Source: Gordonibacter faecis
Lineage (GTDB): Bacteria > Actinomycetota > Coriobacteriia > Coriobacteriales > Eggerthellaceae
DNA length: 64,000 nucleotides
Assembly: GCF_030077735.1 (NCBI RefSeq)
Contig: NZ_JASJEU010000007.1
Coordinates: 62,001 to 126,000, forward strand
Reading direction: 5' to 3'
Below are positions 8,764-15,785 of the stretch, piece after piece. Positions within the stretch are counted from its first letter, which is position 1. Each line of letters starts with the position of its first letter. Made by a program: the position numbers and the translations under genes. Under the pieces are notes generated by a model. That model was not told the origin of the DNA. It was given only the letters and a program-made list of their open reading frames with translations, and made no database searches.

Positions 8764-9370
8764 CTTTTAGATTTCATTCATCCTCGCGTTAGTTAATTAA
8801 CTCTTTTACTTCTAGAACTAACTTTTTGAATTAATAAGGAACCGAAGTTTTCATCTACCAGGTTGACTGTAGGAGACTCCCGTTACAAAAGAGTGTAACG
8901 CGCTTCGCGCTGGCTAGTACGCCATGAGGTATCCAAGTTCCTTGCTTTACGACGCGGGCTGACTGACTTGAAGGCGAAGTCTTACAAGAGGGTTAACCTC
9001 CGTAGCGGCGTACTCCAGTGCGCCGTTCGCGCAAGCGCGAAAACGTAGGTTATGGTTGGGTTCTCCGCCTGCGGCGGAGAGGGCGCCCCTACGAAGATAA
9101 CCTTTTTAGGTAGGTTTATCGTACATGAAAGAGCCCTCGTCATAGTGATAGGGAGACGCATCACATCCTGGCGTAATTAGCAGCGCGATAGCGCGTCACA
9201 CTTTTAGGCAGCGGGACAGGGCTTTTGTTGCGGCCGCTTTATATGCGGGGTTGCCTTCACCGACAGCGACACGTTGGAATCATGTCGGATATTCTGACGC
9301 ATACTCATAGCGCCAAAGCCATCAATCTACAAATTAACGGCATAAACTCCTACTTGGAGTTTCTTAATTT
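8764..9370. other. Gene-free, hairpin-rich intergenic region
   Basis: No convincing protein gene on either strand. The stretch holds several compact dyads: CGTTACA/TGTAACG (8881-8900), GCGC-TTC-GCGC (8900-8910), TTCGCG-CAAG-CGCGAA (9026-9041) and CTCCGCC-TGC-GGCGGAG (9063-9079). The last is enclosed by a long-range stem, AGGTTAT (9046-9052) with ATAACCT (9098-9104), followed by a run of T. On the plus strand this could be a structured RNA with its own terminator, or an attenuator-like leader. The first 80 bp are AT-rich and could hold promoters. Confidence 0.4.
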
Positions 9371-9401
9371 AAAAGGCGGCCGACAAATCCGACCGCCTTT
9401 T
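9371..9401. terminator. Bidirectional terminator after the major pilin
   Basis: The stem AAAAGGCGG/CCGCCTTTT, with A-rich and T-rich flanks on both sides, lies 28 bp beyond the stop of the pilin gene. It can end pilin transcripts on the minus strand and any plus-strand RNA from the region before it. Confidence 0.8.
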
Positions 9402-9428
9402 ACTAATATTTACAGTTTTAAACGTTGC

Positions 9429-9869
9429 TTATTTCGTTTTATCTACAGCTTCAACCGCTACAGTAACCTCACCAGTGTCTGCACTAACCGTGAAAGTGTA
9501 CTTGACGTTTTGCTGAGCAGTCCATGCAGGAAGATAACCTGGAACATTATCAACATCGGTGCTAGTTCCCTTGGTCTCATACTTTGTGCCCGTTTTTGAG
9601 AGACCGGCATCAGTGGTCAAGTAGTACACATCGCCACTTGCAATTTTAGTTTTATCGTTATCCATTTTTGTCAGAATAAATGATTGGGCTTGTGCATAGC
9701 CGGAACGAATATTTGCCTCATCGGTGCCAGCGTTAGCTTTTGCCAGCTGAGCTGAGAATACCGGAATGGCAATGGCAACCAAAACAGCAACAATAGCAAC
9801 AACAATAAGCAGTTCAGCCAGGGTAAAGCCACTTTTTTCCTCTCGGATTCTTTGGATCATTTGTTTCAT
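9429..9869 (-). CDS. Major type IV pilin (prepilin)
   Basis: A 146-residue prepilin with a classic class III leader and N-terminus: a basic leader ending KSG, then FTLAELLIVVAIVAVLVAIA with Glu at +5. The remaining ~100 residues form a small soluble head with no cysteines. Size, strong ribosome-binding site (AGGAGG), its own leader hairpin and its own terminator all suggest a highly expressed structural subunit. The second of two adjacent ATGs (9869) has the better spacing (5 nt) from AGGAGG. It is positioned directly after pilC. After processing by PilD it would be the main pilus building block. Confidence 0.9.
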   Translation of the reverse strand: MKQMIQRIREEKSGFTLAELLIVVAIVAVLVAIAIPVFSAQLAKANAGTDEANIRSGYAQAQSFILTKMDNDKTKIASGDVYYLTTDAGLSKTGTKYETKGTSTDVDNVPGYLPAWTAQQNVKYTFTVSADTGEVTVAVEAVDKTK

Positions 9870-9882
9870 CATTTCCTCCTCT

Positions 9883-9903
9883 CAGAAGTTATAAAAACTT
9901 CTG
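9883..9903 (-). promoter_or_regulatory. Hairpin in the pilin mRNA leader
   Basis: The perfect 8-bp stem CAGAAGTT/AACTTCTG with a 5-nt loop ends two bases before the pilin ribosome-binding site AGGAGG. It may stabilise the pilin message or mark a processing site that separates it from the pilC transcript. Confidence 0.5.
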
Positions 9904-9995
9904 ATCTTGTGGGTTAGAAATATATAGCATCCCCCACCCGCCATTTCTCGTATTGCCATCATACCGGGTCTTAAGTACTGCAACAATGAAAAATA

Positions 9996-11207
9996 CTACA
10001 TTGAACCGTATATAGAAAACATTGCTATATACAAAGAAAGTACTATGTAGCCTGCAAACACTGCAATAAATATTAGAATCGCTGGTTCAAGCTTTGACAA
10101 GGCCTTTTGGGTTGCACGGTCGGTTTCGTCGTCATAAAACACCCCCATGGTGGATAATGTTTCTTCCAGTGAGCCCGTTTCCTCGCCCACAGCAGCCATT
10201 TCTATCAGGGGGCGTGGCATAAACGGCACGCTTTCCATGCACTCGCCCAGCTGTTTGCCCTCCTCCAGCTTCGCCGTCATCTTCGCCACGCCTTGGCTCA
10301 TGACGTAGTTGTCCATCACCTTCGCCGTCACATCCACCGCGTGCGTCATCTGCAAACCCGACGCCAGCAACGTGGACATGGTGTTCGCGTACTGCGCGGC
10401 GTTCGAAAGCTGCGCCACGCGCCCCAGCGCTGGCAGTTTCAGCTTAAATGTTGACCAGGCTACACGGCCGCGTTCGGTCTTTGTCCACAGTTTCACACCC
10501 AGCGCCACGGCGGCCAGTACCAGCACAATCCACAGGATGTTCGCTGCCATAAAGTCGCTCGCATTGATAAGAATTTGCGTGGCCAGCGGCATTTCGGCGT
10601 CGTAGCTGGACAGGATGTTTTTGAACGTGGGAATAACCGCCACCATCATCACGGCCACCACCACAATGGCAATAAAAATAACGAAGACAGGGTACGTGAG
10701 CGCCTGGGCCACCTTGGCCTTTGTCTTGCTGGACTTGTCGTAGTACTTGTGCAGCGTGTCGAAGCTTTGGTCGAGCGTACCTGCCTGTTCACCTGCGCGA
10801 ATGGTCTCGTAGAACAGGATGGGCAGCTTCGCCCCGCCTTTGCTTTCGAAGCTGTTCGCCAGGCTGTGACCAGCCGCCACGTCCTCGGCCACCTCGTCGA
10901 GGATGGCCTTCAGCCCCTTGTCGGAAGTCTGCTCGGCAACCAGTTCCACGCAGCGCGCCATGCCCATGCCCGATGCAATAATGATGGCGAACTGCGAGCA
11001 CATGATGGCGATGACCTTCGACTTTATCTTGCCGGAGCCAATTTCTTGCTTCAGGAAGCTCGGGCGCTCTTTGACGGGCGTGATTTTGCTGACCACGCGG
11101 CACGTGACCTTCGCCTTCTCCAGCGCCTCGAACTCGTCGAACGCTTCAACCACGCCGGAGAGCTGCTGCCCCGACGCCGACGTTCCCTCGTACTTGAATA
11201 CTGCCAC
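9996..11207 (-). CDS. pilC: PilC/GspF inner-membrane platform protein
   Basis: A 403-residue member of the T2SSF family with two homologous domains, each ending in membrane helices. The first covers about residues 70-195 (with FYETIRAGEQAGTLDQSFD) and the second about 275-400 (with EMAAVGEETGSLEETLSTMG); these are the paired T2SSF signatures. Hydrophobic segments are near 170-195, 215-240 and 375-400. It anchors the PilB and PilT motors to the growing pilus. The start is GTG at 11207 with AAGGCAAGG upstream; it follows pilT by 18 nt. Normal length for the family. Confidence 0.95.
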   Translation of the reverse strand: MAVFKYEGTSASGQQLSGVVEAFDEFEALEKAKVTCRVVSKITPVKERPSFLKQEIGSGKIKSKVIAIMCSQFAIIIASGMGMARCVELVAEQTSDKGLKAILDEVAEDVAAGHSLANSFESKGGAKLPILFYETIRAGEQAGTLDQSFDTLHKYYDKSSKTKAKVAQALTYPVFVIFIAIVVVAVMMVAVIPTFKNILSSYDAEMPLATQILINASDFMAANILWIVLVLAAVALGVKLWTKTERGRVAWSTFKLKLPALGRVAQLSNAAQYANTMSTLLASGLQMTHAVDVTAKVMDNYVMSQGVAKMTAKLEEGKQLGECMESVPFMPRPLIEMAAVGEETGSLEETLSTMGVFYDDETDRATQKALSKLEPAILIFIAVFAGYIVLSLYIAMFSIYGSM

Positions 11208-11225
11208 GGCCTTGCCTTTCTCGCG

Positions 11226-12284
11226 CTAGAAGCGCCCGGTGCTTTTGGTAACGTAGTCGATGTCGTGCGCGGCTTCGATGGCCGTTTGCGCGTCAATTTC
11301 ATTGCGCTTGTACAGGTTGATGAGCGCGTTGTCCATGGTGATGGACCCCACGGCCGCCGAGGTGGACAGCGCATTCACAATTTGCGGCGTCTTGCCCTCG
11401 CGAATGAGGTTGCGAATGGCCGGCGTCACAATCATGAGTTCGGCCGCCAGCACGCGCCCACCACCGCGGCGGTGCACCAGCTGCTGGCTGAGCACAGCGT
11501 GCAGACACGTGGACACCTGCATGCGAATTTGGCGCTGCAGGCCCTCGGGGAACACGTCCACCATGCGGTCGATGGAGTCGGCCGCGGAATTCGTGTGCAG
11601 CGTGGCCAGCACCAGGTGGCCGGTCTCGGCGGCGGTGAGCGCCGTCTCAATGGTGTTGAGGTCGCGCATCTCGCCAATGAGAATGACGTCGGGGTCTTCG
11701 CGCAGCACGGCGCGCAGCGCGTCGGCGTAGCTGGCGGTGTCGGTGCCAATTTCGCGCTGATTGATGACGCAGCGGTCGGGCGTGTGCACGTACTCGATGG
11801 GGTCTTCCAGCGTGATGATGTGGTCGTCGCGCGTGTGGTTGATCTGGTCGAGCAGCGCCGCCATGGTGGTGGACTTACCGGACCCGGTTTCGCCCGTGAC
11901 CAGGATGATGCCGCGCTGCAGCTTGGGGAAGTCCAGCACCGCAGGCGGCACGCCCAGCCCATCCAGGGGCGGAATGACATCGGACAGCAGGCGCAGCGCC
12001 GCGCTGATGTTTCCCTTTTGGCGGAAGAGGTTGATACGCACACGCACGCCGGCGATGGTGTGCGCCAGGTCCAGCTCACCGCGCTCTTTGATGGCGTCGT
12101 AGCCGCGCCCGGCCAGCGCCTGCGCGTACACTTCACACTGGTCAGGCGTCAGCGGCTCGCAGCTGGGCATGCTTACCAGCACACCGTCGACACGCTGCTT
12201 CGGTGGCAGGCCGCTCACCAGGTGAATGTCGGACGCGCCCGCCGCGTGCGCCTGGTCAACCAGCTCTTCAATGCTTTTCGTCAT
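11226..12284 (-). CDS. pilT: PilT retraction ATPase
   Basis: A 352-residue hexameric ATPase of the secretion ATPase superfamily. Walker A is VTGETGSGKSTTM near residue 131, the Asp box and Walker B are DVILIGEMRDLNTIE near 200, and the His box HLVLATLHTNSAADSIDRM follows. The C-terminal AIRNLIREGK motif is diagnostic of PilT, so this is a true retraction motor and not a second PilB. A retractile pilus would support twitching, DNA uptake or close adhesion. It follows pilB by 9 nt with AGGAG upstream of the ATG. No pilU homologue is visible. Confidence 0.96.
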   Translation of the reverse strand: MTKSIEELVDQAHAAGASDIHLVSGLPPKQRVDGVLVSMPSCEPLTPDQCEVYAQALAGRGYDAIKERGELDLAHTIAGVRVRINLFRQKGNISAALRLLSDVIPPLDGLGVPPAVLDFPKLQRGIILVTGETGSGKSTTMAALLDQINHTRDDHIITLEDPIEYVHTPDRCVINQREIGTDTASYADALRAVLREDPDVILIGEMRDLNTIETALTAAETGHLVLATLHTNSAADSIDRMVDVFPEGLQRQIRMQVSTCLHAVLSQQLVHRRGGGRVLAAELMIVTPAIRNLIREGKTPQIVNALSTSAAVGSITMDNALINLYKRNEIDAQTAIEAAHDIDYVTKSTGRF

Positions 12285-12293
12285 GGGGCGCTC

Positions 12294-14000
12294 CTAATCC
12301 AGCGTGTTAATGGTGCGTGTGGCTTCTTCAACGGTGGTTACGCCGTCGTGCACCAGCTGAATGCAACTGGTGGACAGCGTGACGAAGCGCGACTTCGCCA
12401 AGATGGCGCGAATGGCATCGCGACCAGCGTTTTCGGCGATGGCGCGGCGCAGTTCGCGGTCGATAACCAGTATCTCGAACACGCCCGTGCGCCCGCGATA
12501 GCCAGTGTGGAAACACATGGGGCAACCCTTGCCGTGGAAGAACTTGATGCCCGAGTTCGCGGGCAGGCCGAGCGCTTCCAAGTCCTCGGGCGCGGGCTGG
12601 TATTCCTCGCGGCAATGCGGGCAAATGCGGCGCACCAGGCGCTGGCTGATGATGCCACGCAAGCCCGACGCAATCAGGTAGGGCTCCACGCCAATGTCGA
12701 GCAAGCGGTCGATGGTGGACAGCGCGTCGTAGGTGTGAATCGTGGAAAGCACCAAATGACCGGTGATGGCGGCACGCATGGCAATCTCGGCCGTTTCGCC
12801 GTCGCGGATTTCGCCCACCGCCACAATGTCCGGGTCCTGGCGCAGGATGGAGCGCAGGCCGCTGGAGAAGGTGAGGCCCGTTTTCTCGTTGATTTGCACC
12901 TGGTTGATGCCGTCGATGTTGTACTCAACCGGGTCCTCAAGCGTGATGAGTTTCACCTGTTCAGTGTTGAGTTCGCGAATCATAGTGTACATGGTGGACG
13001 ACTTGCCGGAACCCGTGGGGCCCGCAATAAGCAGCACGCCGTTGTTGGAATGCACCAGCTTGTGGTAGCTATCCAGGTTGTCGCCGTAGAGGCCGATGCC
13101 CTTCGGGTCGAGCAGCTGTGAGCTTTTGTCCAACAAGCGCACCACCACCGACTCGCCATAGATGGTGGGAAGCGTGGACAGGCGCAGGTCGATGTCGCGG
13201 CTTTTGATGCGCACGTTCGCGCGACCATCTTGGGGAACGCGGCGCTCGGCGATGTTCATGCCGCCCATGATTTTCAGGCGCGAAATCACGCTGCTTTGCA
13301 AGTCGCGTGGCACCGTGAGCACGTTACGCATGAGGCCGTCGATGCGCATACGTACTTGCAGGTCGCCCTCGCGCGGTTCCAGGTGTACGTCGGAAGCGCG
13401 TTCGGTGGCGGCACGTTCGATGATGGAGTTCACCAGGCGAATAGTGGGCGCACTTTGGGCCTCGTCCTCCGCGTCGAGCGTGGTGCCGGCGAAGCGCACG
13501 TCGGTGGCATCGCCGGGAGCGGTGGATGCCGCGGCCTCGGTGCGCATGTCCTCAATGGCGCGCGCGGCGCCTTCGTTGCCGTAGAGCTGCATGATGGCGC
13601 GCTCGATGGCCAGCTTCGTGGACACCATGGGAACGATGCGCCGCCGCGTGGCCGCGCGCGCTTCCTCCTGCGCGATGAAGTTCATGGGATCGCTCATGGC
13701 CACGAACACCTCGTCGGGCGTCGCACGCACAGGCACCATGTTGTACTTTTTCGCCATGCTCTTGGGAATGGTTTGCGTGAGGTCGGTGGGCAGAATGACG
13801 TTCGTCAGATCGATAAAGTCGATGCCCAGCTGCATGCACAGCACATCGATAAGTTCTTTTTCGGTGATGTAGCCTGCATCGATGAGCTGCTCACCCAGAC
13901 GCTTGCCGCTGTCCTTTTGCAAGGCGAGAGCAGTATTCAGCTGATCAGCGGTAATGTAGCCGCTGTCGAGAAGCATATCTCCCAGTCGCTTGTACGCCAT
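12294..14000 (-). CDS. pilB: PilB extension ATPase with tandem MshEN c-di-GMP-binding motifs
   Basis: A 568-residue assembly motor. The N-terminal domain has two back-to-back MshEN motifs of the form RLGxxLLxxGxIxxxxLxxALxxQ, residues 5-28 and 34-57, which in MshE-type ATPases form the c-di-GMP pocket. The ATPase core has Walker A (AGPTGSGKSSTM), Walker B (VAVGEIRDGETAE) and the His box (HLVLSTIHTYDALST). A zinc-binding four-cysteine subdomain (CPHC and CPMC), typical of PilB/GspE, follows. It heads the pilB-pilT-pilC run, which starts 99 bp after the minor pilin genes. It powers pilus polymerisation; the MshEN pair implies that c-di-GMP controls it. Confidence 0.95.
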   Translation of the reverse strand: MAYKRLGDMLLDSGYITADQLNTALALQKDSGKRLGEQLIDAGYITEKELIDVLCMQLGIDFIDLTNVILPTDLTQTIPKSMAKKYNMVPVRATPDEVFVAMSDPMNFIAQEEARAATRRRIVPMVSTKLAIERAIMQLYGNEGAARAIEDMRTEAAASTAPGDATDVRFAGTTLDAEDEAQSAPTIRLVNSIIERAATERASDVHLEPREGDLQVRMRIDGLMRNVLTVPRDLQSSVISRLKIMGGMNIAERRVPQDGRANVRIKSRDIDLRLSTLPTIYGESVVVRLLDKSSQLLDPKGIGLYGDNLDSYHKLVHSNNGVLLIAGPTGSGKSSTMYTMIRELNTEQVKLITLEDPVEYNIDGINQVQINEKTGLTFSSGLRSILRQDPDIVAVGEIRDGETAEIAMRAAITGHLVLSTIHTYDALSTIDRLLDIGVEPYLIASGLRGIISQRLVRRICPHCREEYQPAPEDLEALGLPANSGIKFFHGKGCPMCFHTGYRGRTGVFEILVIDRELRRAIAENAGRDAIRAILAKSRFVTLSTSCIQLVHDGVTTVEEATRTINTLD

Positions 14001-14098
14001 GCGTCGTGCTTCCTTTCGCTATCGGGCCGCGCGGGTCCGAGGTTCGTCATGCGTTCTGCCGCTGTGCCGCTGCCTGCGCTGCGGCCGCGTCGAGTGCG

Positions 14099-14770
14099 CT
14101 ACCAGTTGTTCACGGCGCGCACCGTGATGGTTCCCGATTCCGCGTCCTGACCCGCGCCGCTCACCTTCACGGAGAACGTCCACAGGCCGCCGCGCCCATT
14201 TGGGCTCGGTGTCCACGTGAGCTCTGTCAGCTGGACGGACGCGCCCGTGCCTGCCGTGTCGATGTTCAGCAGCGGCAAGGCGGCAAGCGTGTCCACGTCG
14301 GCAGGAAGGTTCGCCTGCTTGCCGTCGGCATCCAGAGCATTCACGCCGTTCAGCGTGATGGACGTCACGCCGTCACTGTCCGTGGTGTTGGCCAGGTAAA
14401 GCCGGTAGCCACGCACCGAGCTGTCGAACGTGTAGGCCGTGGTGCCGTTGCCATCAATGCCTGTGCCTGCGGCCACGGAAACAGCCTCAACATCGTAGGC
14501 GAACCGCAACTCGTCTTCAACCGCCGTGACGGCGTTGGTGAGCAGCGCGTTCGCGTCGGTAGCCTGCTTGATGGTGCTGTACGAGCCTATCGCGGAGCCA
14601 ATGCCCATGGCCACCGCCAGCGTGAGAAGGCCCACTAACAGCACAGTAACCAGCACTTCCCCCAGGGTGAAGCCGCTGGTTGTACGCAGGAGGCGCACTG
14701 CACGCGATGGGCGGAACGGGCGTGGCGAACGCTTCGCGCAGGCGGGGACTATGCTGGAAAAGGCCCGCAT
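14099..14770 (-). CDS. Minor prepilin
   Basis: A 223-residue prepilin-like protein. After a long basic leader of about 34 residues ending TTSG come FTLGEVLVTVLLVGLLTLAV, with Glu at +5, and a beta-rich head of about 160 residues. The ATG at 14770 lies 1 nt past the stop of the preceding pilin gene, indicating translational coupling. The leader is unusually long, so an internal start is possible, but none with a better ribosome-binding site is seen. Probably a minor pilin of the priming complex (GspI/J-like position). Confidence 0.8.
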   Translation of the reverse strand: MRAFSSIVPACAKRSPRPFRPSRAVRLLRTTSGFTLGEVLVTVLLVGLLTLAVAMGIGSAIGSYSTIKQATDANALLTNAVTAVEDELRFAYDVEAVSVAAGTGIDGNGTTAYTFDSSVRGYRLYLANTTDSDGVTSITLNGVNALDADGKQANLPADVDTLAALPLLNIDTAGTGASVQLTELTWTPSPNGRGGLWTFSVKVSGAGQDAESGTITVRAVNNW

Positions 14771-14771
14771 G

Positions 14772-15137
14772 CTAGCTGCCATCCTTGAGCGTGTAGCGCG
14801 AAAACGCGTAGCCGTTGGCGTCGCTGTCGGTGGACTGGTTGATGGCCACCGTGGCTTCCCACTTGAGCGCGTCGCCCCACGAGGGACGCTCGCCCACATC
14901 GGTAGAACTGGTCACGGTAATGGCACCCGCTGCCGCTGGGCCGGTGCCCGCATCGACGCTGCTCGTTTGCTCGTAGGCACCCTGCAAGGCGGCGGTACTC
15001 ATCAGCGACGACTGCACGGCGGCGTTAATGAGCGCTGCCAACACCACCGTAGCTAGGCCCACAATAAGAACGCCCACCAGCACCTCGGTGATGGTTTCGC
15101 CCGCTTGCGAACGAAGTATGCGATCGCGCAGCTTCAT
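14772..15137 (-). CDS. Minor prepilin (GspI/PilV-like)
   Basis: A 121-residue prepilin. The leader MKLRDRILRSQAG is followed by ETITEVLVGVLIVGLATVVL: the +1 residue is Glu and not Phe, but Glu at +5 is kept. The head is short and rich in Thr, Ser and Ala. It starts 1 nt after the stop of the PilX-like gene and ends 1 nt before the next prepilin start. Small minor pilins in this position help nucleate the fibre. Confidence 0.8.
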   Translation of the reverse strand: MKLRDRILRSQAGETITEVLVGVLIVGLATVVLAALINAAVQSSLMSTAALQGAYEQTSSVDAGTGPAAAGAITVTSSTDVGERPSWGDALKWEATVAINQSTDSDANGYAFSRYTLKDGS

Positions 15138-15138
15138 A

Positions 15139-15783
15139 CTAGCTACTCTCCGTCTGACGAGGGCTTTTCGTAATCACCGCATCTTTCCACGTGATGCTTT
15201 GCAGCGTGGTGCCCGCCTCGTCGTACAAACACGACGCAGGAATGGTGAGCACCACCTGGTAGTTGCCCACCGCGCCGTCGTAGACGGTCGGCGAGAAGGT
15301 AATGCGCAGGTCGAACGGCGTACTGGCATTCTTGCCACCCATGGTCAGGCGCGCCGTGACGTCTTTCAGCGTGTCGTTGTCGGCAGGCGCGCTCACTTTC
15401 AGCGTGGCGGTTGCCGCGCTGGGGGCCAGTGGGTTGGAAGTGGTGTTTTGCGACTTCACCGCACCGGCAATGAAGTTCTGCACGCTGGTATTCGCATCGG
15501 CGAAGGCGCAGGTATAGTCCTCGCCGCTAACGGTACAGGTGCCGCCAACCAGTTCGTCGCGGAACAATTCGGCCGCCGACGTGGTGGAATAATATGCCTG
15601 CTGGCTTTTCTCGTAGTCGACCAGCTGACCCGTGCTCACGGTGGCCGCCGTCAACACGACGGCACCCACCAGCGCGCACACCAGGAAAAACAGCAACGCA
15701 ATGAGAATGGAAGCGCCCCGCGTATCCTGAGCGACATCCACCACACGGCGCGCCGCTGGCCCATATGTCGAACCCCCCACCAA
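15139..15783 (-). CDS. PilX/GspK-like minor pilin lacking Glu+5
   Basis: A 214-residue protein with a pilin-type hydrophobic N-terminus after a basic stretch ending TRG: ASILIALLFFLVCALVGAVV. The residue at +5 is Ile, not Glu. Absence of Glu+5 is a known hallmark of GspK/PilX-type pilins, which cap the pseudopilus because no subunit can be added above them. The head has a cysteine pair (GTCTVSGEDYTC). It begins 2 nt after the stop of the 2194-residue gene, so the putative cap and the giant protein are translationally coupled. The assignment rests on topology and context. Confidence 0.7.
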   Translation of the reverse strand: MVGGSTYGPAARRVVDVAQDTRGASILIALLFFLVCALVGAVVLTAATVSTGQLVDYEKSQQAYYSTTSAAELFRDELVGGTCTVSGEDYTCAFADANTSVQNFIAGAVKSQNTTSNPLAPSAATATLKVSAPADNDTLKDVTARLTMGGKNASTPFDLRITFSPTVYDGAVGNYQVVLTIPASCLYDEAGTTLQSITWKDAVITKSPRQTESS

Positions 15784-15785
15784 CG

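Noticed and set aside
8982..9164. A 60-residue minus-strand open frame in the structured intergenic region
   Set aside because: No ribosome-binding site, no domain, and its bases are accounted for by hairpins.
10575..13121. An 848-residue open frame on the plus strand across pilC, pilT and pilB
   Set aside because: It lies wholly antisense to three well-supported pilus genes, is His/Arg/Gly-rich as expected from a reverse frame of GC-rich codons, and has no domain.
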